This document shows positions 28,501 through 35,812 of a stretch of 38,873 nucleotides of DNA, in pieces (the first letter of the stretch is position 1; the number at the start of each line of letters is the position of its first letter). A model generated the notes under the pieces. That model did not search any database. It was not told where the DNA came from and saw only the letters and a program-made list of their open reading frames with translations. Where the stretch lies: the NCBI GenBank assembly GCA_029253285.1, contig JAQWZU010000004.1:1-38873 (forward strand), in the 5' to 3' direction. Origin of the DNA: Akkermansiaceae bacterium. GTDB taxonomy: Bacteria > Verrucomicrobiota > Verrucomicrobiia > Verrucomicrobiales > Akkermansiaceae. The position numbers were made by a program, and so were the translations under genes.

Positions 28501-29216
28501 TCCTGGGGAGGACGGTCATTGACACTTTCGATCCGGTCATACCAAGCCGCCACCTCGCGCTCCTGCTCCCAATCGTGCATCCGGCGCTGAACTCCTTCGA
28601 GATCAGTGATGCACTCCATGAAGTCGGCATAAGGCAGCTTCTTCTTATAGAAGGCGTAGGCAAGGTAGTTCCAGAACTCCAAAATATCCCCCGGAGGCAC
28701 AGGCCAGAGTTCGAGCGGCTCGTAACTTGCGATCTCCCAGCGGGGATTCAAGCGCACCATATCGTGATCGTGAATTTCACCCTCGATGACATATCGGCGA
28801 TAGCGCTTCTCCACTTTGGAGACAAACTCGGCCTCTTTGTCGTCCAATTCCCGATCAAGCTTCTCCTCAATCAGGTCAACAATCGGAGTATCATCAAATT
28901 CATTCGGAGATTCCGGAAGATCCTCCCCCCGGTGCAAACGCTCCAGCATGGCCGCAAACATGACCGCTCCCGCTGTTTCATCGTCCTCGGTGGAACAACT
29001 ACCAAACCAACGGTTTCCCTGCAGCCGCAAGGTCGTGCGATGTACGCCGGTCTTATCTTCGACGCGCCCCTGAATAAAGAGGTGATTTCCAAAAATCTGG
29101 GTCACAGCCCCTTCTTCTTGTAAATGCTCACCGCGCTTTCGCACAGCTTCGGGGAAACTATTTAGGAAATTGAGGGTTGCCCGGTCCGGGTTCAACGCTG
29201 ACATATTACTGGCCAT
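25566..29216 (-). CDS. SNF2-family helicase with Lys/Ala-rich C-terminal tail
   Basis: A 1216-residue SNF2/Swi2-type ATPase from ATG at 29216 (MASNMSALNPDRA); the frame is open 28 codons further up. The N-terminal ~120 residues resemble a SWIM-type region (RGEHLQEEGAVTQIFG, then HLFIQGRV) but lack its full Cys/His set. The ATPase core starts near 700: motif I is LADDMGLGKTIQ (about 725) and motif II is DEGQ, as in bacterial SNF2 proteins, instead of DEAH. The helicase C domain (GLNLTSASYVILYDPWWNPA, then AIDRTHRIGQ) is complete. The last ~40 residues are almost only Lys, Ala, Pro, Val and Thr, like a histone-H1 tail, which should bind DNA. It likely remodels protein-DNA complexes or RNA polymerase; the target is unknown. 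Confidence 0.93.
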   Translation of the reverse strand: MASNMSALNPDRATLNFLNSFPEAVRKRGEHLQEEGAVTQIFGNHLFIQGRVEDKTGVHRTTLRLQGNRWFGSCSTEDDETAGAVMFAAMLERLHRGEDLPESPNEFDDTPIVDLIEEKLDRELDDKEAEFVSKVEKRYRRYVIEGEIHDHDMVRLNPRWEIASYEPLELWPVPPGDILEFWNYLAYAFYKKKLPYADFMECITDLEGVQRRMHDWEQEREVAAWYDRIESVNDRPPQEIPHKIEFRLLSTINEARVEAREEGEEEWTSLREKGEIERILKLFDAAALRMDAASRILWEHFLRFSEKSGETYLDLEQEESCRFMNLLFHQKELAGYLVNLDERPFKVVDEKLSWICDDDAMDPNSFALQLVTKSGDFVSHSVRLLPGRTELYQSDETVFPGPPRWLEDTEIMPRYSIPKSVIDSLEGVEFLRKIGSSLPPSMKRRVTDLDLFPHFKLWVEQGLTAAETEHLIVDVKAFESKGRREEKLIKAGWDLIEQKPVKGKALLRFAREKLYPVPSLLLEMGLTYDEKLEAFKGRITKQFPEKFAEWIESMPDYLELDIEQKLKTILADPVTAAIRFEVVNQEIDWFDLRVVIDVDGVNLSKAQIRQLVAARGGYVRMDDGSWMRLEIKLDPDQRDAVTRLGLDPFDLSGETHRMHAMQLADPKAAEVFDPKAWKRIKDRARDIQIDIKPDVPTELNAKLRPYQVEGFQFLAYLSTNGFGGILADDMGLGKTIQSITYILWLRKNAESDEKMKRLGPALVVCPKSVLDVWATEAGKFAPELNVKVLRTRDDLDLKEVREELDILVLNYAQLRVCGEELNKIRWLTVILDEGQQIKNPDSKAAKCARELDAENRLVLTGTPIENRLMDMWSLMAFAMPGVLGTRAYFKRRFDKRKDPSSQNRLAARLRPFLLRRTKGQVAKDLPPRTEEEVFAGMDGIQEELYKAELKRIQKALLGLDSDEAVKKNSFAILQGLMRLRQICCHPGLIDPKWLKEESAKMNALFYLLDQLREENHKVLVFSQFVSMLDIIKTRLEVESRPFNYLTGQTKDRKGEIEKFQTTKDPSVFLLSLKAGGAGLNLTSASYVILYDPWWNPAVENQAIDRTHRIGQKNKVIAYRLLTRDSVEEKIRILQHQKTALVTNILGDEGFASNLGMEDLQFILSHGGGDDEDMTPPPPKPPAAKKAAVKKVTTVTKVAKKAAKKATKKAAKKPPKK

Positions 29217-29412
29217 TTTCTCTCGATGGGGATGCAAATAGACCGACGCTTGTCTCGAATTAGGACAAAACGACGGCGAGGCGCCCATTCTAAGCCACAC
29301 TTTGAGTTTCGCGCAACTAAAAGCTTACTGTTTTACAGAGGAGATAGTTCAGATAGCTGAAAGATTCCCGTGCCCCGGCTTGTTTCTAACACTTACACTC
29401 TTCTGATCACTC

Positions 29413-30702
29413 ATGAAAGTCACCCCACGCGGACTCCTTCTGATCGGTCTCTGGCTTCTAGCGCTGGGAATCGGGATTATGATCGGGAGGCAACAATCTC
29501 CTTCTTCCCGCGAAATCTCCGTCTCGGAGGACGCTCCGGCCACTTCTGGAGCAAGCTCAGATAATCGCAGTGGTTCACCATCTCTCTCCAATCAAAGCTC
29601 CGGCCTCTCCCGCAAACGCTCTGTTTCCTCCCCTGAACAACACGACCGAATCGAAGCTGCGCGCTTCCAGATGGCGGAAATCCTCAATACCAGCAATCGT
29701 ATTGAGCGCACCCGGCAACTCATTCAATTCATCGATCAACTCGACCCCTCTGAATATGAAGGTGTCGTCTCGGGATTCCGGGAATCAGGGTGGGTTGACT
29801 ACAATCGCAGCGAGTATGTCATGCTCATCTCAGCCTGGATGAGTCAGGATCCCCACTCTGCGATCGACTATTTCGAACAAAGCGAACCCGATGGCTGGAG
29901 TCGTAAAACCGCTATCGCCGCCTGGGCCGCCGAGGATCCGGAAGCCGCCGCAGGTGCCATTGACGGACTGAAAGATGAAGGCGACGTCAATGATTGGATC
30001 GTTGGCTTGGCCCAGGGTATGGCCCGAAATGATCCCGCGGGAGCTTTGCAGACCTTGCAAAGACTTCCCGCCAATGAAACCCGCAAACAAGCTATCCGCA
30101 CTATCCTCCCAGAAGTCGTATCCCGAGGGACCGATTTCGCCGGCAAATGGGTTGAGATGATCGAAGAACCCAAACTCCAGCGGGAAGCTGCCACCCGTCT
30201 GGCCCGCCCGCTGGCGGACCGCGACCCGGTCGCAGCCGCCGAGTGGATCCGGGAAATAAATACCGTAGGCACCCGGCGGGACGCCTCGGAGGTCGTTGCC
30301 GACGTCTACGCCGCCAACGATATTGAGGGAGCCAGGCTCTGGACCGAGAGTCTGCCACCGGATACCATGACGGAAGCAGCGGAGGGAGTGGCCAAACATC
30401 TCGCCCGCCAAGACCCGGCCGAGGCCGCACAATGGCTGCAGAATTTGGGGGATGATCCCGACCTCGATGGCGCGCGCATCCTATTCCTTCGCGAAGCAGG
30501 CAGTCAGGATCCGCAAATCGCACTCGATAGTGTCCCCACCCTCTCAAAAAGCTCCGACCAGGAACGCTACTACCGTGACATCTTAAAGACCTGGTCCAAG
30601 ACCGACAAACAAGCGGCCATCGCGTGGGCCATCGACAACGCCGCAACCCTACCCCCAAAAATCATCAAATCAATCGTGCCGAAGGACCAACGCCCTGAGT
30701 GA
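29413..30702 (+). CDS. Membrane-anchored W/DP-repeat protein, copy 1
   Basis: I do not recognise a named family. The 429-residue protein has one N-terminal helix (GLLLIGLWLLALGIGIMIGR, about 7-26) and a Ser-rich linker to about 75. The rest consists of helical repeats of roughly 30-35 residues, each with an Ala-Trp, Asp-Pro and Ala core: ISAWMSQDPHSAIDYF, IAAWAAEDPEAAAGAI, LARPLADRDPVAAAEWI, LARQDPAEAAQWLQ, LKTWSKTDKQAAIAWA. This suggests a TPR/HEAT-like superhelix on the periplasmic side. It has a clear paralogue at 31698-32990 with the same layout. Its stop codon directly abuts the convergent stop of the next gene. Confidence 0.8.
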   Translation: MKVTPRGLLLIGLWLLALGIGIMIGRQQSPSSREISVSEDAPATSGASSDNRSGSPSLSNQSSGLSRKRSVSSPEQHDRIEAARFQMAEILNTSNRIERTRQLIQFIDQLDPSEYEGVVSGFRESGWVDYNRSEYVMLISAWMSQDPHSAIDYFEQSEPDGWSRKTAIAAWAAEDPEAAAGAIDGLKDEGDVNDWIVGLAQGMARNDPAGALQTLQRLPANETRKQAIRTILPEVVSRGTDFAGKWVEMIEEPKLQREAATRLARPLADRDPVAAAEWIREINTVGTRRDASEVVADVYAANDIEGARLWTESLPPDTMTEAAEGVAKHLARQDPAEAAQWLQNLGDDPDLDGARILFLREAGSQDPQIALDSVPTLSKSSDQERYYRDILKTWSKTDKQAAIAWAIDNAATLPPKIIKSIVPKDQRPE

Positions 30703-31179
30703 TCAACTGAGGTGGTATTCCTCGAGCAAATCGAGATACTCCTCCCACTCGGGAGAATCCTCTTTTGAGATCTCTTTAAGTTCCGCCAATCGGGATTCGA
30801 TCAATTGATCTCCAGACTTTTCTTCGATGAGCAAAGTGACAAGAGACTGCAGAGCCAAAATCTGCGTTACTTCGTCAGAATCACCATCCAACACCTCCTC
30901 GTAAAGATTGATCGCCTCCTTGGGATTGGGTGAGAAATCCGCCCGGGTGGAAATCAAGGCCGACAGCCGGCCATACTTCTCTTCCAACCCATCCAACAAG
31001 TGGAACAGTTCTTTGGTGAAATTGTCGTCTAGAGCTGCGTCGCCAGACAAGGACGCATTGACAACCTTCATGGCCGCCTCTTGTAAAGGCTTCCAGTCTT
31101 CCGGGGAAATCCCTTCCGGTATCATGTTCCTGAAACTCAGGAATAAATCAGCAGCCTCATCCACCGCCACCACCACCAT
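30703..31179 (-). CDS. Acidic helical protein downstream of the YlbF gene
   Basis: Family not recognised. From the ATG at 31179 it is 158 residues, acidic and predicted to be all helix, with TPR-like stretches (ALISTRADFSPNPKEAINLY, LALQSLVTLLIEEKSGDQLI, SRLAELKEISKEDSPEWEEY). The start overlaps the end of the ylbF-like gene by 23 bases in another frame; an ATG at 31125 (MIPEGISPEDW) is an alternative. The open frame extends to 31266, but that extension reads the Gly/Cys tail of the upstream gene out of frame. The overlap suggests translational coupling and a joint function. Confidence 0.7.
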   Translation of the reverse strand: MVVVAVDEAADLFLSFRNMIPEGISPEDWKPLQEAAMKVVNASLSGDAALDDNFTKELFHLLDGLEEKYGRLSALISTRADFSPNPKEAINLYEEVLDGDSDEVTQILALQSLVTLLIEEKSGDQLIESRLAELKEISKEDSPEWEEYLDLLEEYHLS

Positions 31180-31603
31180 CACCCTCGCCACTACTCTCGC
31201 CACCGCAGCAACCGCCGCCCTGGGTTTGGGCAATGTCTTCTGAAGTCGGCACGCGTCCCAGCTCAAGCGTCATCCCGACCAAGCGACCAACAGTCGTTTG
31301 AAGGCTCTCGAGATCCTTTTGGGCTCCGAGAAATTCCGAAGCAATCGGATTGGCCATCAAAGATTCCCGAGCCGACTCGAACTGGGCGATTTCCGAATCG
31401 GCAAGCTCCAGTCCGGCCTGCTGCTTTTGATTCAGGGCCTGACCGCTTTCGTGCACCGATTGATAGGCCAACCGGGCTTCATCATTGTTGAGAAAAGTCT
31501 CAACCTTCGCCAATAATTGCTGGTAATCCGCATCTTCGGCAATCGTGGAACAAAGCTCGCGTGCTTTTGACATCACGGCGGAATCGTCTTCAAGGATCTT
31601 CAT
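31157..31603 (-). CDS. YlbF-family protein with Gly/Cys-rich tail
   Basis: A 148-residue helical protein resembling the YlbF/YmcA family (RicF and RicA in Bacillus, partners of RicT in RNA-processing and developmental control). The family region runs from about 8 to 115: SKARELCSTIAEDADYQQLL, then NNDEARLAYQSVHESGQALN, then PIASEFLGAQKDLESLQTTV. The tail is unusual: Gly-rich with adjacent Cys132-Cys133 (QGGGCCGGE) and ends in six Gly. Bacillus relatives bind Fe-S clusters through conserved Cys, so metal binding is possible but unproved. The frame stays open to 31963, but those first 120 codons are antisense to the next gene; ATG at 31603 is the sensible start. Confidence 0.78.
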   Translation of the reverse strand: MKILEDDSAVMSKARELCSTIAEDADYQQLLAKVETFLNNDEARLAYQSVHESGQALNQKQQAGLELADSEIAQFESARESLMANPIASEFLGAQKDLESLQTTVGRLVGMTLELGRVPTSEDIAQTQGGGCCGGESSGEGDGGGGGG

Positions 31604-31697
31604 GGAGAAGCCATAGCCACGACTTTCCGATCCGGCAACCGTTAGATTGAAAAAATCCCGTCTGTGTTTGGGTAAATCTATGATAAAATAACACAAG

Positions 31698-32990
31698 ATG
31701 GACAACAAAACTTCTCTGATCACCGCCGGTTGGGCTCTTAGCTGCGGTGTCGCCTTCTTTATCGGACGGACCAACTCCGACGCTCCATCCAATTCGGCAG
31801 AGGCGAATAACAGCATCCAGGTGTCCTCCTCAGGCCCAAGCCGAACCATTTCCAGAGATACCACCCCTCCCTCTAAATCTTCAAATAGAAGTGGGCGCAT
31901 ACTCACGGGCAGCGAAACTCCGAACGAACTCCAATTGTCGGTTGACGATCTACTCGCCATCACCGACCCGATTTTCAGGACCCGGGGATTTCTCGAATTG
32001 GTCGAAAACCTGAGTCCTGACCAGTTTCTCTCGGTCGTGGACTACTACCGCAGTTTTGGCGTCGATGACCAACAATTTGGAGAATACGGTATTCTCCTCA
32101 CCGCCTGGGCCAAGGTCGACCCACTTCAAGCCCTCACCTACGCCAGCGAGAAAACAAGAGGCTCTTTCGCCCGCCAAACAATTCTCTCATCCTGGGCCAA
32201 AGATGATCCCGAATCCGCCATTTCCTGGGCCAAGGACAACTTCGAGGAAGGAAAAGACACCCGAGATCCGGCCAATCCATGGCTCGTCGGGGTGATCAAA
32301 GGGATTGTCTCGCAAGACATGCCGCGCGCCACTCAACTCCTCGAAGAACTGCCCTACTCCCGCGGACGCTCCGAGGCCCTGGATGCTATTTTCGACTCCC
32401 TCAACCGAGAAGGAACCGAGGCCACCAAGGAATGGATTTCCCGTCTCTCGGACGAACAACTTCAGGCCGGAGCCGCCTCCCGCCTCGCCAACAAAATGGC
32501 CGAGAGCAATCCCCAGGAAGCGATCGAATGGGCTGGCAGCGTAAGCGAGGAAGCTCTCAAAAATTCCGCTGACGACATTGTTGAAAAATGGGCTGAGAAC
32601 GACTTGGAAGGAGCGCAAGCTTGGGTGGACAGCCAACCCACCGAAATCGCGTCTTCGGCAGCTCCGGAGCTCATCGACGCCATCATCGATCAAAGCGGAG
32701 TCGTCGCGGCCTCCGCCTGGCTTTCGCAACACGAAGGAAACCCTGCATTCGACCGCACGGTGCAAACCCTCGTCTGGAATTCCATGCGCGAAACCCCGGA
32801 ACTTGGCTTTGATTGGATTATGAAAATGACCAACGAGCGCGAGCGAGCCCGCACCGCCCACCGTACCATCGGAGATTGGGCAAAACGGGACATGGAGGGA
32901 GCCTATGACTACGTGCAAAACAATCCTGTCCCCGAAGGCATTCAGAAACGCCTCGAATACCAACTCAAAGAGTCCCAAAAACCAAAGTAA
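31698..32990 (+). CDS. Membrane-anchored W/DP-repeat protein, copy 2
   Basis: Paralogue of the protein at 29413-30702, with the same length (430) and layout. An N-terminal helix ends in the same Ile-Gly-Arg motif (FFIGRTN here, IMIGRQQ there). A Ser/Thr-rich linker follows, then about ten helical repeats: LLTAWAKVDPLQALTYA, LSSWAKDDPESAISWA, KMAESNPQEAIEWAG, VEKWAENDLEGAQAWVD, IGDWAKRDMEGAYDYV. Sequence identity to copy 1 is clear but not high, so the duplication is old. It is divergent from the ylbF-like gene (94 bases between starts), and msrA follows 9 bases after its stop. Confidence 0.8.
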   Translation: MDNKTSLITAGWALSCGVAFFIGRTNSDAPSNSAEANNSIQVSSSGPSRTISRDTTPPSKSSNRSGRILTGSETPNELQLSVDDLLAITDPIFRTRGFLELVENLSPDQFLSVVDYYRSFGVDDQQFGEYGILLTAWAKVDPLQALTYASEKTRGSFARQTILSSWAKDDPESAISWAKDNFEEGKDTRDPANPWLVGVIKGIVSQDMPRATQLLEELPYSRGRSEALDAIFDSLNREGTEATKEWISRLSDEQLQAGAASRLANKMAESNPQEAIEWAGSVSEEALKNSADDIVEKWAENDLEGAQAWVDSQPTEIASSAAPELIDAIIDQSGVVAASAWLSQHEGNPAFDRTVQTLVWNSMRETPELGFDWIMKMTNERERARTAHRTIGDWAKRDMEGAYDYVQNNPVPEGIQKRLEYQLKESQKPK

Positions 32991-32999
32991 GAAAAGACT

Positions 33000-33599
33000 A
33001 TGAAAACCCTCTACTCCATCATTTCATTCTTCGCATTGAGCATCGCAGCCTGTAAATCCGAAGCCGATAAAGACACCGTGCCCAAAGACCACATTACCAT
33101 CACCCTGGGCGGAGGCTGCTACTGGTGCGTCGAAGCCGTCTTCCAGCAACTCGACGGCGTGGCTTCTGTGACCTCCGGATTCATGGGGGGGCATATTCCA
33201 AACCCCACCTACAAGCAGGTTTGCGAAGGAACGACGGGGCACGTCGAGGTGATCAACGTGGTTTACAATCCCAAGATCATCTCCACCAAAACCATCCTAA
33301 AATGGTTCTGGAAAGCCCATGACCCCACAAATCCACTGGGTCAGGGTGCCGACATTGGCGAGCACTATACCAGCAATATTTTCTACCACAACGACGAGCA
33401 GAAAGCGGATGCCGAGTGGTCCAAAAAGACCGTTCAGGAGGCCTTCGCAAAGCCGATTGTAACCAGGATCCGTAAAGTCGGAGTCTTCTACAAGGCGCAG
33501 GAAGATCATCAAAACTACTACGCCCGAATGAAGAACAAAAACCCCTACTGCCAGGCGGTCATCACTCCCAAGCTCGAAAAGCTTAACTTGGAAAAATAG
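33000..33599 (+). CDS. msrA: Peptide methionine-S-sulfoxide reductase, lipoprotein form
   Basis: Repairs oxidised methionine (S form) in proteins. The catalytic motif is GGCYWCVEAVF with active Cys40 (Tyr replaces the usual Phe of GCFWC). GHVEVINVVYNPKIIS and DPTNPLGQGADIGEHYTSNI are the other conserved segments. The N-terminus is a signal with lipobox SIAAC, lipidated Cys18, so the enzyme should sit in the envelope, unlike cytoplasmic MsrA. The C-terminal part has a single extra Cys (NPYCQAV), a possible resolving residue. It lies 9 bases after repeat protein copy 2 and is probably co-transcribed with it. Confidence 0.94.
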   Translation: MKTLYSIISFFALSIAACKSEADKDTVPKDHITITLGGGCYWCVEAVFQQLDGVASVTSGFMGGHIPNPTYKQVCEGTTGHVEVINVVYNPKIISTKTILKWFWKAHDPTNPLGQGADIGEHYTSNIFYHNDEQKADAEWSKKTVQEAFAKPIVTRIRKVGVFYKAQEDHQNYYARMKNKNPYCQAVITPKLEKLNLEK

Positions 33600-33602
33600 G
33601 AG

Positions 33603-33953
33603 TTAGACTTCGGGCTCACAAACAATGGGAGTGGCCTCGCACACCTCCCGCCAGTTAGGAAAATTCCATCGATTGGGGAAACCGGCACACTGCACCGGTT
33701 TGACCTCCTGAAGACGGCAATTTCTTCCATCAAGCATGATACACTCGGTAGTCCCCGACTTGTCGATGAGAGACAGGCCCAAACGATTCTCGCGCAGCCG
33801 GGTATAGTCCTTCACGAATTCATAGAGAGGAATTCCAAGATAATCGGCGATCACTTCAACCTCTCCCTCTTCCAACACGACATCGCCCTCCCACTGACAA
33901 CAGTTGGTGCAGCGCTGGCATTGGTACCAAAGTCCTTCCTCTGCTTTAGCCAT
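33603..33953 (-). CDS. YkgJ-type cysteine-cluster protein
   Basis: A 116-residue protein from the ATG at 33953 (MAKAEEGLWYQCQRCTNCC). The frame is open to 34031, but that extension overlaps the amidase gene. It has the YkgJ/CxxCxxCC family pattern: Cys12, Cys15, Cys18, Cys19, later CIMLDGRNC and KPVQCAGFP, and a final pair in REVCEATPIVC. These Cys probably bind zinc or an Fe-S cluster; the function of the family is not established. Its start overlaps the end of the amidase gene by 8 bases, suggesting coupled translation. It converges on msrA with 3 bases between stops. Confidence 0.85.
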   Translation of the reverse strand: MAKAEEGLWYQCQRCTNCCQWEGDVVLEEGEVEVIADYLGIPLYEFVKDYTRLRENRLGLSLIDKSGTTECIMLDGRNCRLQEVKPVQCAGFPNRWNFPNWREVCEATPIVCEPEV

Positions 33954-34716
33954 AAGCTCCGGAGGCGATCTTGCGATGGTAGGAATCCACCTTACGCAAA
34001 AAACCTCTCCACTTGTATCCCGGACGACCATTGTCCAAAAGGAAATGCGGACAGTTCTTGTTAGGAGGATTCTTCCCTTTGCGGGGCCACGTATAATGCG
34101 GCACCACTTTGGAAAGAGGGATCTTGTGCTTATACATTAACCAAGCCGCCAGCTTCGCGGTTCGCTCGGTGGTTGCCGATCTGCTGTTGCCGGGATGCTC
34201 ACACATTTCGATGCCAATGCTGTATCGGTTTCCCGGACCATCATAATCAGCGTGATTACCCTGCTCGGTCGTCGGGAGATGCTGCACCGCGATATCCTCA
34301 TCAACCGTGTAATGCCACGAGAGACGCCCCAGCGCACCACGTTTGAGCGCGAGAGAATGGCGACGGGCATCGGCCCCTTTACTCCAATTTTGGGTCGAGT
34401 GGATTGTAATATAACGAGGGCTCATCGACTTACGAGACCGACCTCTCGCCCTGTAAGAAAGGTAATCATACTTGATCCCAACCTGCCTCATGAGACTGGA
34501 TGCGCTAATCCTACTGCTCCCCACGGAGGGAGCGGATCTCGAAACAGACGCCGTTTTCTGTGACCGGTCATGAATTCCGGTATAATTGTTTCCCGAACCA
34601 TAGCCGAAGGGACGGTAGACGTCACTCGCCGAGACAATGGCCGGGTCCGGAGAACACGCTACAAAAATGCCAACTCCCAGACTGGCAAGAGCGAACCATA
34701 GCGCCTTAGTTTGCAT
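33946..34716 (-). CDS. Lipoprotein N-acetylmuramoyl-L-alanine amidase (Amidase_2)
   Basis: A 256-residue peptidoglycan amidase cleaving the muramic acid-peptide bond. The signal MQTKALWFALASLGVGIFVA is followed by Cys21, a lipobox-type end (IFVAC). A Ser/Arg-rich linker leads to the Amidase_2 domain from about 95. Zinc ligands fit as His106 (YITIHSTQN), His207 (VVPHYTWPR) and Cys222 (NKNCPHFL), with WHYTVDEDIAVQHLPTTEQG between. RYSIGIEMCEH is typical. The first ~98 bases of its promoter and signal region closely match those of the cytochrome gene at 34769-35812. The Cys-cluster gene overlaps its end. Confidence 0.9.
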   Translation of the reverse strand: MQTKALWFALASLGVGIFVACSPDPAIVSASDVYRPFGYGSGNNYTGIHDRSQKTASVSRSAPSVGSSRISASSLMRQVGIKYDYLSYRARGRSRKSMSPRYITIHSTQNWSKGADARRHSLALKRGALGRLSWHYTVDEDIAVQHLPTTEQGNHADYDGPGNRYSIGIEMCEHPGNSRSATTERTAKLAAWLMYKHKIPLSKVVPHYTWPRKGKNPPNKNCPHFLLDNGRPGYKWRGFLRKVDSYHRKIASGAYG

Positions 34717-34755
34717 AGACTAATGATCTATCACAGTAAACAGCCGATAGAAAGC
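34658..34755 (-). repeat. Leader-module repeat, copy A (promoter plus signal peptide)
   Basis: Read on the minus strand, this segment begins GCTTTCTATCGGCTGTTTAC and runs into the amidase start. It matches copy B (35754-35851) over the same length with no gaps: the upstream part shares CTGTG-TAGATCA and the coding part shares ATGCAAACTAAG. The similarity ends inside the signal peptide, where the two proteins become unrelated. Confidence 0.75.
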
Positions 34756-34768
34756 ATGGGATCACTTT

Positions 34769-35812
34769 TTAATTGGCTCCAAAATAGGTCTCCAGTCCTG
34801 GCAGCTCCCTTTTAAGAGCGGCCGCTCCTTCCGGCGTGGCTTTAGAATCCCACAAGTAAAGCTTCCGCAGCTTGGGCAAAGCCTTGAGTTTCAGCAAACC
34901 TGCATCAGTCACCTTGCTGCCATAGAGATTGAGCCATTCGAGCTCTTTCAGTCGCGCAACCGCATCGAGCCCCCCATCACCAATCGCGGTTTGGCTGAGA
35001 TCCAGCTTGGTGAGATTCTTCATCTTGGGCAACTCGGAGATCAAAACGCTCTCGGAGATTAAGGTTGAGCCAACTTTCACCGTGGCAAGAGAGTCCGCGA
35101 TTGGAGCCAGCTTTTTGAATCCCTCGTCATCGAGCGATTTCCGAAGGCTCACTGCGGTAAATTCGAGTTCGGTAGAATCTTGGGAGACATACATCAGGGA
35201 GGTCTTGAACAACTCGTCCTGCTTGAGGGTATTCAAAGCCCCCTCGATGGCTTTCCGCTTGGCAGCCGCTACGTCCTCAGCATTCTTTTTAGCAGACTCT
35301 ATGGCCGCTTTCGCTGCAGCGAGCTCTTCCGGCGACGCCAATTTAGCAGCCGCATCAAGAATACTCTGCGGAGCATTCAGCTCCCTGAGAGTTTGATCTT
35401 TCGGCTGTTGACTTCCTTTTGGAAGACTGCCTACCCACCACTCGAGAAGTGCAATTTCCGGAGCCTCCATTTGGGTCTTCTTCTTGGGAGGCATGTGATA
35501 ATCATCATCTTCGGGAAGACGAAGCACCTCGATCATGAAACTTTCCTTCACATCTCCTGGAACAAGAGCGGTAGCTTCCTCTCCCCCCTCGAGAAGCCCT
35601 TCCCAACTATCCAACAAGAGACCGCCCTTTTTCTTCTGATCTTTTCCGGTGCCATGACAGTCATAGCACTTGCCCTGTAAGATGGGAACGACCACATCGG
35701 TATAGGCCAGACGATCCTCAGGAGCTTTGAACTTCTTGGGCTCCTCGCCCGAGCCTACAAAGATCACACCCCCGAAACTGGCTAAGGAAATCCACAGCGA
35801 CTTAGTTTGCAT
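34769..35812 (-). CDS. Exported cytochrome c-leucine-rich-repeat protein
   Basis: A 347-residue protein from the ATG at 35812 (MQTKSLWISL); the frame opens 9 codons earlier. A signal peptide is followed by a planctomycete-type cytochrome c domain with one heme site, Cys49-x-x-Cys52-His53 (KCYDCHGTG), and the axial Met107 in HMPPKKK. A coiled, Ala/Lys/Glu-rich stretch (about 150-200) leads to a C-terminal leucine-rich-repeat domain (LTKLDLSQTAIGDGGL, LEWLNLYGSKVTDAGL, LRKLYLWDSKATPEGA). It is a tandem paralogue of the C-terminal two thirds of 35906-37534 but lacks the membrane domain. Probably periplasmic; electron partner unknown. Confidence 0.88.
   Translation of the reverse strand: MQTKSLWISLASFGGVIFVGSGEEPKKFKAPEDRLAYTDVVVPILQGKCYDCHGTGKDQKKKGGLLLDSWEGLLEGGEEATALVPGDVKESFMIEVLRLPEDDDYHMPPKKKTQMEAPEIALLEWWVGSLPKGSQQPKDQTLRELNAPQSILDAAAKLASPEELAAAKAAIESAKKNAEDVAAAKRKAIEGALNTLKQDELFKTSLMYVSQDSTELEFTAVSLRKSLDDEGFKKLAPIADSLATVKVGSTLISESVLISELPKMKNLTKLDLSQTAIGDGGLDAVARLKELEWLNLYGSKVTDAGLLKLKALPKLRKLYLWDSKATPEGAAALKRELPGLETYFGAN

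Noticed and set aside
27723-29123. Long plus-strand frames (27730-28113 and 28110-29123) opposite the SNF2 gene
   Set aside because: They are antisense to a certain helicase, and the translations show no recognisable domain.
31180-31266. An N-terminal extension of the acidic helical protein
   Set aside because: It reads the Gly/Cys tail of the ylbF-like gene out of frame, giving an Ala/Val/Arg run with no sense as protein.
31604-31963. A 120-residue N-terminal extension of the YlbF-family protein
   Set aside because: This stretch is antisense to the start and linker of repeat protein copy 2 and to the intergenic region. The family similarity begins only just after the ATG at 31603.
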